A stretch of DNA of 64,000 nucleotides from a virus: positions 1 through 64,000 of IMG/VR virus record IMGVR_UViG_3300009180_003294; one strand, 5' to 3'. The notes below the pieces were generated by a model. It did not search any database. It saw nothing but the letters and a program-made list of their open reading frames with translations, and was not told the DNA's origin. Of this stretch, positions 1-9,011 are shown piece after piece (positions within the stretch are counted from its first letter, which is position 1; each line of letters opens with the position of its first letter). Position numbers and translations under genes: made by a program.

Positions 1-745
1 GGTTTTTCTTTTCAATATTAAGGATGCGAGTGAAACTGTTGTCAATAGCGGCAGTATAATACGCAAAAGGGTTCTGCGATTTTGATTCATCGAATTGTAG
101 TCCTATCTGTGATAATTGTAGCAAGGCTTGAGAGCGCATCTCATCTACGTAAGTATAGCCACGCCAGTTAAAGCGCATACTATAGCGTTCGCAGAGTAAC
201 ATGTAACTCTTGGCTAGTTTTTTTGTTATGCTACCGTCCAGGCAAAATGTTCCAGTGTCCATGTCACCTTTCCAGTGACTCTTGCCCACGCAGATTAAAT
301 CGTCTTTACCTGCACCATCTTCCGTGCTGAATTTAAAATGTTGGAATGGAGGAAAATTACATTTGCTGTGATGATCTCCTCGGTTCTTGGGAGTCTTTTT
401 ACGTCCAGGTTCGAGAGGAACATGATCGTGTGTCATAATTCTAAACACAACGTCAGTCTTTAAAATCTTTTTGTAGTCAATTTCAACTTCTGCCAGTTTA
501 GTTTTTGGATTAATTGTCTGCGCTTCTGCCAGTGCTAGTTGACTAAGACGTAGTGCCTTGGTTCGTTTAGCATCAGCAATAGTTCTAATATTAATCTTAT
601 CAACACTGGGCAGAATTAAATCGTAGTCAGAATATTCCGGTTTGGAATAACTGCTGTACTGATTTTTACTTAAATGAATTTCTTTTAACAGTTCTTTGTT
701 AGTAAGATACTGTTTTGCTAGGGGGTTTGCTTGTGATGTTGCCAT
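1..745 (-). CDS. 55: T4 gp55-like late-transcription sigma factor (3' end cut by window)
   Basis: The frame starts at ATG 745 and stays open to the window edge, giving at least 248 residues without a stop. The visible C-terminal part contains the patches NWRGYTYVDEM and KSQNPFAYYTAAIDNSF, which match the sigma-region-2-like segment of T4 gp55, where the equivalents read NYSYRDEM and KTDNPFAYFT. In T4, gp55 directs host RNA polymerase to TATAAATA late promoters, and such motifs occur repeatedly in this window. The N-terminal half is longer than in T4 and I do not recognise a domain in it. A sigma70-type promoter lies just upstream on the same strand, as expected for a gene needed before late transcription. 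The missing end lies outside the window. Confidence 0.85.
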   Translation of the reverse strand, partial: MATSQANPLAKQYLTNKELLKEIHLSKNQYSSYSKPEYSDYDLILPSVDKINIRTIADAKRTKALRLSQLALAEAQTINPKTKLAEVEIDYKKILKTDVVFRIMTHDHVPLEPGRKKTPKNRGDHHSKCNFPPFQHFKFSTEDGAGKDDLICVGKSHWKGDMDTGTFCLDGSITKKLAKSYMLLCERYSMRFNWRGYTYVDEMRSQALLQLSQIGLQFDESKSQNPFAYYTAAIDNSFTRILNIEKKN

Positions 746-751
746 AGACTA

Positions 752-781
752 ATAATAACACATTTTTATTACTGCTGTCAA
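752..781 (-). promoter_or_regulatory. Sigma70-type promoter of the gp55-like gene
   Basis: On the minus strand TTGACA (781-776) is followed after 18 bases by TATTAT (757-752), a near-consensus host-type promoter. The -10 element ends seven bases before the ATG at 745, so the leader would be very short. Confidence 0.65.
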
Positions 782-812
782 GTCTTTTCATTAAAACTAT
801 ACATTATTTCAC

Positions 813-820
813 CATAAATA
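813..820 (+). promoter_or_regulatory. Late promoter CATAAATA, leaderless spacing
   Basis: CATAAATA matches the T4-type late -10 octamer. Five bases separate it from the ATG at 826. Late transcripts in T4 start about six bases after the octamer, so the predicted first base is close to the A of the start codon. No ribosome-binding site is present between the motif and the ATG. Confidence 0.75.
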
Positions 821-825
821 ATGAT

Positions 826-1488
826 ATGAGTACAGTATATCTACAACCAAGAAACCCTGTGGGAAATCTTAAGAAATTGGATTTCCCTTATACACCTCAG
901 ATTGAATACGGGCAAGAAGTCAAATATGATAGTTATGGTATGAGTCATACTAACTATCAAACATATGGTTATGGAAGAACTGAAAATCCCAGTATCAATA
1001 TGACCTGCAAGTTCAGTGCCCATACCAGCGAACATTTCAATTTAAGTGCGTATGCGCTGAGATTCTTGCGTACATATACAAAGATGAATTATGGTAGAAC
1101 CGATCCGTTGCGAGGATTGCCGCCGAGAATACTACGATTCTTTGCCTACGGCAATCAAGTATTTGATAACATTCCTGTGGTCATCAGTAAATTTAATATG
1201 ACATTTCCTGAAGATGTGGATTATGTTAAAGGCAAAATTGATCCAAACAGTGATATATACAAAGACATTGAATCTGTTAGAAAAAATAATGTACCAACAA
1301 ATGCCATTCCTGAAGGCGAAGTTCCGGAAATAGTTGTTACTGCTAGTCGACAAAAAGAGATTTATCTCCCTGTGTTTTTTACAATAAGCATTGGATTGTT
1401 AGTGCAACAGAATTTATATAAAACTGTTAATACTTTTAATTTAGAAGATTTTGCTTCTGGTAAGTTGAACAGTCGAGGATACATTTAA
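826..1488 (+). CDS. Putative baseplate/tail-tube junction protein (T4 gp48/gp54-like)
   Basis: This 220-residue protein has the segment ENPSINMTCKF followed by LRFLRTYTKMNYG, then GLPPRILRFFAYG and NIPVVISKF. This resembles the conserved core of tail-tube cap or baseplate proteins in T4-like marine phages. T4 gp48 and gp54 are longer (over 300 residues), so this would be a short version. It opens the hub/wedge block, directly followed by a gp53-like gene two bases downstream, and its own late promoter stands at 813-820. The position and fold-like patches support a structural baseplate role; the specific T4 equivalence is inferred. Confidence 0.55.
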   Translation: MSTVYLQPRNPVGNLKKLDFPYTPQIEYGQEVKYDSYGMSHTNYQTYGYGRTENPSINMTCKFSAHTSEHFNLSAYALRFLRTYTKMNYGRTDPLRGLPPRILRFFAYGNQVFDNIPVVISKFNMTFPEDVDYVKGKIDPNSDIYKDIESVRKNNVPTNAIPEGEVPEIVVTASRQKEIYLPVFFTISIGLLVQQNLYKTVNTFNLEDFASGKLNSRGYI

Positions 1489-1490
1489 TC

Positions 1491-1814
1491 ATGGCAGTAA
1501 ATAATTTTTCTGGAACGATGTATGATACAAAAAGTTATCTACGTGACAGTCGATATCGAAGTTTTTATTTAGATGTAGCTAAACTTCCGGTAATGTCTAC
1601 TGTCAATGGTGACTACGTAGTGGTACCTACAGAATGCGAAAATAGAATAGATTTATTCAGTTACCAACAATATGGGTCTAGTAGATATTGGTGGATGATT
1701 GCATTAGCCAATGCAGATTTGATAAAAGATCCCATTTGGGATTTTACAGCCGGACTAACAGTTTTAGTTCCTAGAGATACGGCATTGTTAGAAAAACTCG
1801 CAGGAGTTAACTAA
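1491..1814 (+). CDS. 53: Baseplate wedge protein, gp53-like with LysM-type module
   Basis: The 107-residue product contains ENRIDLFSYQQYGSSRYWW and MIALANADLIKDPIWDF. This is the LysM-like pattern (start of the module, Tyr-Gly, then Trp-x-x-hydrophobic) found in T4 gp53, where the equivalent reads YGNPQLYWVLLMCND. T4 gp53 has 196 residues; here only the conserved half is present. In T4, gp53 joins neighbouring wedges during baseplate assembly. The stop codon shares its last A with the ATG of the next gene (TAATG), which suggests translational coupling. Confidence 0.7.
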   Translation: MAVNNFSGTMYDTKSYLRDSRYRSFYLDVAKLPVMSTVNGDYVVVPTECENRIDLFSYQQYGSSRYWWMIALANADLIKDPIWDFTAGLTVLVPRDTALLEKLAGVN

Positions 1815-2458
1815 TGGGTTATATTAATGATGGATGGGGCTGGAGAATACATCCTATAACTGGTAAAAGAACTTGGCATAATGGAGTTGATTACACAACC
1901 GCCACAGGAGTTCCTATAACTACTAATATTCCTATGACAGTGGTCAGTGCTGACAGGGATGGTGTTCAAAGCGGATATGGAAACATTGTCACGTTAAGAG
2001 ACGATGCTGGTAATACCTACAAATATGCTCATTTAGATCAAATGACTGTGAAAAAAGGCGAAAGAATACCTCCCGATACATTAATAGGTTATGTGGGCAA
2101 CACTGGAGGTAGCACGGGTTCGCATTTACATTTCGAAGCTGCCAATGCCGCAGGTAAATCAGTTGATCCAAATTCTATTAACCCTGCCACAGGCAAATTA
2201 TGGTCAGATGTGTCTGGGTTTAAAAAAGGTCAAACATTAAACGAATCAATTAAAGATGCAGCGCCTGATAAGAACAGATACAATCGTCCTACTACTCCCC
2301 CTGCACCACCTCCAGATTCGGCTATCAACGACATAGTCAAAAGAAGAGAACAAGAAAAGAATAAAACAGGTCCTGGAAGTAATACAAGACCTAGACCAAC
2401 AAAATCGGATGTTGGTGTATTAATAAATCCGAGACATAAATTAGGTGATGGCGGCTAA
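1814..2458 (+). CDS. M23-family peptidoglycan endopeptidase, virion-associated
   Basis: This 214-residue protein carries the M23 (lysostaphin-type) zinc-peptidase signature: H22-x3-D26 in WHNGVDY, H73 in YAHLD, and H104-x-H106 in GSHLHFE. These are the expected metal and catalytic residues, so the enzyme looks active. M23 peptidases cut peptide cross-bridges in peptidoglycan. There is no signal peptide. The C-terminal third (about 150-214) is rich in Pro, Arg and Lys and looks disordered, so it may be a tether to the baseplate. Its place between gp53-like and hub genes suggests that it is carried in the baseplate and opens the wall during infection, rather than acting as a lysis enzyme. Confidence 0.85.
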   Translation: MGYINDGWGWRIHPITGKRTWHNGVDYTTATGVPITTNIPMTVVSADRDGVQSGYGNIVTLRDDAGNTYKYAHLDQMTVKKGERIPPDTLIGYVGNTGGSTGSHLHFEAANAAGKSVDPNSINPATGKLWSDVSGFKKGQTLNESIKDAAPDKNRYNRPTTPPAPPPDSAINDIVKRREQEKNKTGPGSNTRPRPTKSDVGVLINPRHKLGDGG

Positions 2459-2460
2459 AA

Positions 2461-5409
2461 ATGGCAGATACATATTATTCGAGATTAACCATTGTTAATC
2501 CACAAAACGTAAACAAATTAGATCCTAGGCTAGGAGTAGTTATTTCAGAAACTGCGGCCACTGGTAGATTTGTCATGGGAGAGATCAATTGGGACAATTT
2601 AGTAAGTCCTAACTTTCAAACCAGTGTAGCATACAACGGCTATGGAGATTTAAAAATCTTTGAACCCATGGGTTTTACATTCTTTGATTATATAAGAGCT
2701 GCCGCCTTTGAAGTAGGCTGTGATAATCATTTAGATGCAAGATTCTTATTGGAGATAGAAATACTTGCTGAAGATTTTATCAGCGAAACTGGCATAGACA
2801 GTCCTTTTAAATACGTTTGGCCTATTATGTTGATAAGCACAGACGTTAAAAGCAGTGTCAGTGAAAAAGGCAGTGAGTATGTATTAAAGTTCATTCATGC
2901 AAATCATCACAGTCAAACGGATTTGGTACAGCCAATTAAAGATACTACTAAGATTCAAGTAGAAAATGTTAAAACATTCTTTGAACTATTATCTGTAGAA
3001 TTGGAAAGTAAAGAATATAGATATGCAGAAGCAAGACAAAAGGCTGGCAGCGGAGAAATTAAATCCGGTCCACATCCAGCGGCACTAGATGATTTCCACG
3101 ACGAGTATCACTTTCTTGTACAACCGGATATAGAAAATTTTACATTTACCAGTAAAGGCAAAGCAGATCCAGCAGTAAAGGAATCGTTTTTATCTCGCTT
3201 TGGAATAGGCAAACAAAAATGGGACATTACTGCTCGACCAGGAACAACTATTATTTCTTGGATTAACAGAGTGTTGATGAGTACTAAAGAAGTGTCTGAC
3301 TTAATGCCTGGTAAAAAGCAAGGACAAAAGCAGGGTGCCAGCGGTAGTAGTGAAGCTAATAAAAAAATCATTGAAGACAATATGGGCAAGCCATATCAAT
3401 TCTTTAGAATTGAAACTTATACAGTCAATAAAAACTTTGACTACATTCGAGGTCGTTATGCAGTAAAACATATCTTTTTAATATTCTTAGCCGATCAGCC
3501 AAACATGTATCAGTATCCCGACGAACTTGACTTATTGAATAGACAATCAAGCAAAGACAAAGTTATTAGCAAGCTGAGATATTATATTCAAGAAGGACTA
3601 TTGCGAAAAGTATATTATCATAACTACACAGGTTTGAATACAGATATTATTAAAGTAGATCTACAGTTTAATCAAAGTTATAGTTTGCCCAGTTTTCCAG
3701 TTATATGGACAGATCGAGGACAAACCGGACCAGGAGCAATGAATGTACAAAATTATAGAAAAGATGTAACACCTTATGTACAAAATGATAAGAATGGTGT
3801 TGCACGTAAAGAACTTAAAGAATTACAACAAAGTGCTATTGTAGCATCTGCTGAAATAAACAGAAAAGGCACAGATAAAGCAAGAAAAGCCGCCTTGGAA
3901 AACTATATTCAAACAATTAATAAAGCGATTGTTGAAAAAGAAAATGTACTGAGAGCAAAAGAAAAAGCATCACAGCCGACTAACTCTATTAATAATAGAA
4001 CAGAGTTATTAGAAACTATGTCTCCAAAGTTTGCCGAAGACGTAGACTTTAAGAAAATTTACAATGAAATTTTATCTATTAATTATTCTAGTCTAAGACC
4101 TAGAATGGAACCAGATGTAATTGGTGAAGACATAGACATCGCAAAATCAGAAAACGAAAAGTTAATGGAAAAAATCTTTACGGTGCTATTAGCGCCAAGA
4201 GATTTGATTGACTTGGAGTTAGAAATAATAGCAGATCCTTATTGGTTAGGCATGCCCAACGTTATGTTAGCGGGCAAAGACCAATTAGACAAAATAGAAT
4301 TTTCCAGCAGTAATGATGAACAGATTAAAAATTTACTTATAGATAGCCTTGGCGGCGTAGATGGTAAGCCAGGATTAGATCCAGATTGGGGTACTAGAGG
4401 CAACGCATGGGGAGGCTACGGCCAAGCGCAATTTTACAAAGGTGCTAATTTATTTTATTTTAATAGTCAAGCGCCTACAGCAGACTGGGATAATAATGAT
4501 ACAATGCTGTTTAATACCACAGATCAAATTCTTGGAATCTACCAAGTTTGGTCAGTGACAAATTCTTTTAAAGAAGGTAAGTGGACTCAGAAATTAAAAG
4601 CAAGAAAAGATCTTACTATACCTAGTTATATATTACCCAAAGGGGTAGTAGGTGAAGTTACATTTGAACAGTTTATGACAAGTGCCATAGAAAGCGATGT
4701 AAGGGAAGCAGACAAAGTAAACGAATTACGACTACAAGCTCAACGAGAAAGAACAGGTGCCGCTCAACTGGATAATTTATCCGGCGAATCTGGCATGGGA
4801 GCCGCTGGCGTTGTTCGCGGCGATGTTAACAATTCGTCCACTCCTGTACTAACTGCTTTAAATAGTTATAGGGAAAAAATTGCAAATAATCCACCTCCAG
4901 TTGTAAATGACCCAGTTGCAAATGCTAAAAAACTCATGACAGATCGTCCGCAACAGTACGATAAAGAAACAGCATACTCTGCCGCCAAAGAACAATATAT
5001 CGCAGAAACCAAAGCTCACTTTGAATATACTAATAAATTATCGGCAGAATCATATGCAGAGGCAGGCATTTCTAATTATAAACCATATCCAGCAGAAACA
5101 CTGGCAGCAGAAGTATTACAAAAAAGTGGCAGCGGGGGATTAGAAGATTGGAAACGAAATAATACAATGCGTCCGGGACCGGCCGCTGTTAACAATCCTG
5201 GTGGGTTGGGCTACGATGTCAGAACTGGAACATATAATAAGTATGAAACATTCAATGATGGTGTTAAGGGAACAACTGAATATTATAACTTTGGCATTGG
5301 CGTTCCGCCAAGTGGTAATCAAGGTCAGGATAGATTATTATTACCCAGCGATTGGAAAGGCTCAGCCAGTGATTATATTATTAAAAAATCAAAAAGAGGA
5401 AGAATTTAA
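2461..5409 (+). CDS. Baseplate hub protein (gp27-like), with C-terminal NPGG domain
   Basis: This is a 982-residue protein. The N-terminal 500 residues contain FDYIRAAAFEVG, YVWPIMLISTDVK and a long beta-rich stretch, as expected for a gp27-type hub that carries the spike. The gene lies directly before the gp5-like spike gene, with the stop codon abutting the next ATG, as hub and spike genes often do. Residues 440-560 look helical and charged. Near the C terminus (about 895-975) NNPGGLGYD is followed by YETFNDGVKGTTEYYNFG, which resembles the NNPGN...F...G layout of phage wall-degrading domains, although no catalytic Glu is obvious to me. T4 gp27 has 391 residues, so this is a much enlarged version. 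Confidence 0.65.
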   Translation: MADTYYSRLTIVNPQNVNKLDPRLGVVISETAATGRFVMGEINWDNLVSPNFQTSVAYNGYGDLKIFEPMGFTFFDYIRAAAFEVGCDNHLDARFLLEIEILAEDFISETGIDSPFKYVWPIMLISTDVKSSVSEKGSEYVLKFIHANHHSQTDLVQPIKDTTKIQVENVKTFFELLSVELESKEYRYAEARQKAGSGEIKSGPHPAALDDFHDEYHFLVQPDIENFTFTSKGKADPAVKESFLSRFGIGKQKWDITARPGTTIISWINRVLMSTKEVSDLMPGKKQGQKQGASGSSEANKKIIEDNMGKPYQFFRIETYTVNKNFDYIRGRYAVKHIFLIFLADQPNMYQYPDELDLLNRQSSKDKVISKLRYYIQEGLLRKVYYHNYTGLNTDIIKVDLQFNQSYSLPSFPVIWTDRGQTGPGAMNVQNYRKDVTPYVQNDKNGVARKELKELQQSAIVASAEINRKGTDKARKAALENYIQTINKAIVEKENVLRAKEKASQPTNSINNRTELLETMSPKFAEDVDFKKIYNEILSINYSSLRPRMEPDVIGEDIDIAKSENEKLMEKIFTVLLAPRDLIDLELEIIADPYWLGMPNVMLAGKDQLDKIEFSSSNDEQIKNLLIDSLGGVDGKPGLDPDWGTRGNAWGGYGQAQFYKGANLFYFNSQAPTADWDNNDTMLFNTTDQILGIYQVWSVTNSFKEGKWTQKLKARKDLTIPSYILPKGVVGEVTFEQFMTSAIESDVREADKVNELRLQAQRERTGAAQLDNLSGESGMGAAGVVRGDVNNSSTPVLTALNSYREKIANNPPPVVNDPVANAKKLMTDRPQQYDKETAYSAAKEQYIAETKAHFEYTNKLSAESYAEAGISNYKPYPAETLAAEVLQKSGSGGLEDWKRNNTMRPGPAAVNNPGGLGYDVRTGTYNKYETFNDGVKGTTEYYNFGIGVPPSGNQGQDRLLLPSDWKGSASDYIIKKSKRGRI

Positions 5410-7734
5410 ATGACAGGTCCAATGAATCCATTCGGACAGAAAAAAGTCCCACAAAACTATACTGGCAATACTAATAATAAAGGTGTTGCTAATAGTCCTG
5501 GTATATATGTCGGTATTGTTAAGAAAAATGACGACCCTCAGCACATGGGAAGACTACAGGTATGGATCGAAGAATTTGGCGGAGATCCCGATGTTGAAGC
5601 TAGTTGGATAGGAGTGAGCTATGCCAGTCCATTCGGCGGATCGACCAGCATTTATGATCAAGGCACTAATGTAAAAGAATATGACGACACGATTAAAAGT
5701 TATGGCTTTTGGGCAGTACCTCCAGATTTAGACGCCAGGGTATTAGTTGGATTTGCGGCCGGAAAGTTAGATAAAGGTTTTTGGTTTGCTTGTTTATTTC
5801 AACGAGGTACACAAGTTAGTATTCCTGGAATTCCTTATAAAAATACATTGACAGGAGAAAATAAACCAGCCGCTCCAAAGAATAGAAAAGACACTGATCC
5901 TGATTTAGAAAAATACGTAGAGCACAAACCAATGAGCAATGCTCTCAAGCAACAGGGTCTTGAAGGTGACACCATTCGAGGAGTAACTACCAGCAGTGTG
6001 ACTAGAGAAACACCAAGCAAGGTCATGGGTATACTAACTCCGGGACAACATCAATTTGTCATGGATGACGGAGACAAAGACGGTAACAGTAAATTAATCA
6101 GACTTCGTACTACCAGCGGCACCCAGCTATTATTAGATGATACAAGTGGACATGTTTATATTATCAGCAAAGCCGGCGAAAGCTGGATGGAACTCAGCGC
6201 CGATGGCAGAGTACATATTTACGGCAGCAAAGATATCAGCATTAGAACACAGGAGAATTTAAATCTCTACGCAGACAAAGATGTTAATATTGAAGCTGGT
6301 ATGAATGTCAATATCAAAGCTGGCGCAGATGTACATGCAGAAGCAGCCGAAAACGTAAGAACAAGAGCAGGGCTAGATACAACTATAACAAGTTTGATAT
6401 CCAGTAATATCAACAGTTCGCTGGGACACTATGAAACAGCGGGAGTTATACATATGAATGGACCTGAAGCAAGTACCACAGATTCAATCGTATTAAATTC
6501 TTTAATAGTTAATCAAGGTGTCACCGAAAGTATTTGTTCCACAGTTCCAGAACACGAACCTTGGTTTGGTCATAGCAGTAGTATAAATCCCGTGGGCCCA
6601 GGAAATCAACAAATGCAAAAAGATCCGGCACCTGCACAGACTCCTCGACAACCTAAAGAAAACGAACAAGGTCTGCCTATTAATAAACAAGTATCAGAAG
6701 TTGTAGAAGTTGATGTAAATGCCGCTGTTACCAGCGAACAAGCACAGGCAAAGATAAAGGAGAATAATGGCTATTCTCCGGTTAATCACGATGATGGTAA
6801 AGGACAAAGTGCAGGATTTGCCAGCAAAGTATCTGATATGCCCGCATCAAATCCCAACCAAACAGATGCAGAAACTGCCAGGTTAAATAGACAAAATGCA
6901 GAGATACAGCGTTCACAACTATCCGACGCAATAACCCGGGCTAATGTAGCTACAACTCAAGCAGAAGCAAAAGGTCTTGCAGTTCTAAACTCTTTAACTT
7001 CGCCATTCGTTCCTGGCGGCAACACGGGCTCAATAGATCAGGCTATTAATAATTTAAATGATCCTAATGCAGAACCGTATACCGGAGATGATCCTATAGT
7101 TAAAGCAAGGCTTGCTAGAGCTAAAGGAAATGATAAATTTACAAATCCGGAGTTATTTACACAAGGTGTAACTGCTGATAAAGCTAATCAACTATTTGCC
7201 AATGATCTAACAAAGAATGAATCAGGCGTTAAGACAATGCTGTCGGGAGCGGGTGTAAGCAAACTTCCACAAAACGCATTTGACAGTTTGGTAAGTTATC
7301 AAAATCAAACAGGCGATGCCAGTTATGCTTATGTCAAAGGTGAAAAGATTGACTTAACCAGTATGTATAAAAATGGTGAATGGGATAGGGCCGCTGGCTT
7401 TATTGCCGCAGATGAAAGAGATCGTCCAAGAAGAATCCAAGAAGCCGCGATAATGGCAAACAACAACTATGGCAGAATTGCCACAGAAGAACAAGTAATT
7501 AATCAAGGACTGTCACAGTCTAATGAGTTACTGCGTAAAGATCAGCTTAACAAGCAAACCGGTAATGCAGTTACTCCACAGCAGGCATTTGCTCTTGGTA
7601 GTAGCTATCTTGCACAAACCGGAACTGCTTTACCTAGTCTAAGTTTTTCAACTAACGCTGTTATTAAAGCAAATGCTTTAACGGGCGATATAACACAGGT
7701 CCTTAGAAAACAACGGGGACCGTGGCCCTATTAA
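5410..7734 (+). CDS. Baseplate central spike, gp5/VgrG-like, with lysozyme-like C-terminal segment
   Basis: This 774-residue protein has three recognisable parts. Residues 28-190 form a gp5/gpV-type OB domain (GIYVGIVKKNDDPQHMGRLQ, then GFWAVPPDLDARVLVGF). Residues about 205-330 form a beta-helix like the VgrG/gp5 needle, with LRTTSGTQLLLDD and repeated short periods such as DVNIEAGMNVNIKAG. Residues about 585-695 resemble the C-terminal lobe of T4-type lysozymes (TADKANQLFANDL, then NAFDSLVSYQNQTGDASY and RRIQEAA), but the N-terminal catalytic Glu region is not apparent. In T4 gp5 the lysozyme lies between OB and needle; here the related segment follows the needle. The stop overlaps the convergent MazG-like gene by four bases. 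Confidence 0.8.
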   Translation: MTGPMNPFGQKKVPQNYTGNTNNKGVANSPGIYVGIVKKNDDPQHMGRLQVWIEEFGGDPDVEASWIGVSYASPFGGSTSIYDQGTNVKEYDDTIKSYGFWAVPPDLDARVLVGFAAGKLDKGFWFACLFQRGTQVSIPGIPYKNTLTGENKPAAPKNRKDTDPDLEKYVEHKPMSNALKQQGLEGDTIRGVTTSSVTRETPSKVMGILTPGQHQFVMDDGDKDGNSKLIRLRTTSGTQLLLDDTSGHVYIISKAGESWMELSADGRVHIYGSKDISIRTQENLNLYADKDVNIEAGMNVNIKAGADVHAEAAENVRTRAGLDTTITSLISSNINSSLGHYETAGVIHMNGPEASTTDSIVLNSLIVNQGVTESICSTVPEHEPWFGHSSSINPVGPGNQQMQKDPAPAQTPRQPKENEQGLPINKQVSEVVEVDVNAAVTSEQAQAKIKENNGYSPVNHDDGKGQSAGFASKVSDMPASNPNQTDAETARLNRQNAEIQRSQLSDAITRANVATTQAEAKGLAVLNSLTSPFVPGGNTGSIDQAINNLNDPNAEPYTGDDPIVKARLARAKGNDKFTNPELFTQGVTADKANQLFANDLTKNESGVKTMLSGAGVSKLPQNAFDSLVSYQNQTGDASYAYVKGEKIDLTSMYKNGEWDRAAGFIAADERDRPRRIQEAAIMANNNYGRIATEEQVINQGLSQSNELLRKDQLNKQTGNAVTPQQAFALGSSYLAQTGTALPSLSFSTNAVIKANALTGDITQVLRKQRGPWPY

Positions 7735-8099
7735 TTTTTTAAGAACTGCGCCAATTCAGGTGCAGTCCATCCTTGGGGCTTGAGAACTTTACCATCTTCA
7801 CGTTTGCGAACCTTCCCGGTTATGGGATCAATCTTGGCAAAGTTAGTTCGCATGACTTCATTCCATGCACCTTCGCCGTCAGCACCCATGCTATGGATAG
7901 CACCAACTGTAACGACCAAAATGTCAATAAGTGCATCTAGTTGTTCCTCACGATCGTCTGACAACGTTGCCTCTAGTAATTCTTGATGTTCTTCGGTGAT
8001 AAGATTAGTATACAAGGCAAACTGCCCTTCATTAAACTCACCCACTGTTTGATCGCAGGCAGTCATAAATCGTTCTTGGTCTCTAAAAGGATTTGTCAT
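7731..8099 (-). CDS. MazG-like nucleotide pyrophosphohydrolase
   Basis: From ATG 8099 the product has 122 residues. It shows the MazG/HisE-type metal-binding pattern: TEEHQELLEA (E36, E37, E40) followed by LDALIDILVVTVGA (D55, D59), then NFAKID. All-alpha NTP pyrophosphatases of this superfamily hydrolyse (d)NTPs to (d)NMP and pyrophosphate, and phages often carry them in nucleotide metabolism. I chose ATG 8099 over an upstream in-frame start because it overlaps the stop of the preceding gene as ATGA. The gene is the last of a minus-strand operon and converges with the spike gene. Confidence 0.75.
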   Translation of the reverse strand: MTNPFRDQERFMTACDQTVGEFNEGQFALYTNLITEEHQELLEATLSDDREEQLDALIDILVVTVGAIHSMGADGEGAWNEVMRTNFAKIDPITGKVRKREDGKVLKPQGWTAPELAQFLKN

Positions 8100-8326
8100 T
8101 TTGTTAGTTCTTCCATAAAGTGTTCGTGTACGGGTTGATGTGCTACTGGCTTCAACCATCCATTGTTGATACATTCAACAATGATTAGTTTATATTCCCT
8201 GGGGCATTTATCGTCGATTTGAAAACCAGCCCTGGGTACTATAACAATATTATCTGGACTAAAATGAAATCCAGGTTCTTTATTTGTATAGGTCTTATAC
8301 TTTAGTCTTGAGTTTGTTGTAAACAT
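8096..8326 (-). CDS. Small protein of unknown function
   Basis: This 76-residue protein is basic at its start, then has FHFSPDNIVIVPRAGFQID, ending in an acidic helix. I do not recognise a family. It overlaps the MazG-like gene as ATGA, so the two are probably translated together. About 126 bases upstream separate it from the next minus-strand gene; I see no gene in that gap. Confidence 0.6.
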   Translation of the reverse strand: MFTTNSRLKYKTYTNKEPGFHFSPDNIVIVPRAGFQIDDKCPREYKLIIVECINNGWLKPVAHQPVHEHFMEELTK

Positions 8327-8452
8327 TTTTAATACTTTGAAAAAGATTATAAAATCTCATAGAATGAGAATTAATTATAGGTCTGTGAAGAGGACATCGT
8401 CCTTGATTGTAATCACAGAGAATCGAATATTCTTGGCGGCAAGTAGTGCATT

Positions 8453-8689
8453 TCATTTTTTAAGATTATCCATGATAAGTTGCTCGGCCTCTTCTTGCCT
8501 GCGTTTTGAATCACATTCAATTGCTTTGATAAACATTAGTTCTACTAGTTCTGACATGATTTTTTTACCAGGATCGTATAAATGTGAATATTGGGAACCC
8601 ACACTGCTTACATAAGACTGCTCTTTATTTCGAATAGTGGCCATTAGCTGTGCCGCTAGTATTTGGCCTATTTCTTTTTCAGTGAACAC
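8453..8689 (-). CDS. Small helical protein of unknown function (GTG start)
   Basis: I place the start at GTG 8689, where AAAGGG stands seven bases upstream and the preceding gene ends four bases before it (stop 8696-8694). A longer frame up to 8842 exists but would overlap the preceding gene by about 150 bases. The product has 79 residues: it begins FTEKEIGQILAAQLM and ends in a charged helix containing SKRRQEEAEQL. It looks like an all-helical cytoplasmic protein; no domain is recognised. Confidence 0.55.
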   Translation of the reverse strand: MFTEKEIGQILAAQLMATIRNKEQSYVSSVGSQYSHLYDPGKKIMSELVELMFIKAIECDSKRRQEEAEQLIMDNLKK

Positions 8690-8693
8690 GGCA

Positions 8694-9011
8694 TTACCCT
8701 TTTTTAAGGAGTTCGATGAACGCAATCTTTCCAATGCTTTCTCCAAAATCCTCGTCATTGTTAATAATATGTAAGCTCGTATTGTTTCGATCTGTTTTTT
8801 GATCATAGTGACTGATTTCGACAATTTTGCCTCCTGAAGCATTGTATATTGTAAATCTCAAAGGTTCGGTTGCACTGCTTAATGTACTATGACCGTGATG
8901 TCTAGCACTATTAATAGAATTCACTTTTATATCGCTGCCATAAGGATCCCTTGATGCCTCTTGCATTGGCCATAAAAAGTTGTGTAGTTTTGTTCGTAAC
9001 CAGTTTTTCAT
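8694..9011 (-). CDS. Protein of unknown function
   Basis: The 105-residue product starts at ATG 9011 behind AAGGAGAGAG, a strong ribosome-binding site, and overlaps the preceding gene as ATGA. The N terminus (MKNWLRTKLHNFLWPMQEA) is amphipathic with two Trp residues and might touch a membrane, but it is not a signal peptide. The middle part (PLRFTIYNASGGKIVEISHYD) reads as beta-strands. No family is recognised. Confidence 0.6.
   Translation of the reverse strand: MKNWLRTKLHNFLWPMQEASRDPYGSDIKVNSINSARHHGHSTLSSATEPLRFTIYNASGGKIVEISHYDQKTDRNNTSLHIINNDEDFGESIGKIAFIELLKKG

Noticed and set aside
8327-8452. Gene or regulatory RNA in the gap of 126 bases
   Set aside because: Small hairpins and TATAAT-like strings are present, but no frame with SD and no -35 box at a proper distance.
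8337-8615. 92-codon plus-strand frame
   Set aside because: It overlaps the minus-strand gene 8453-8689 and has no conserved features or promoter.
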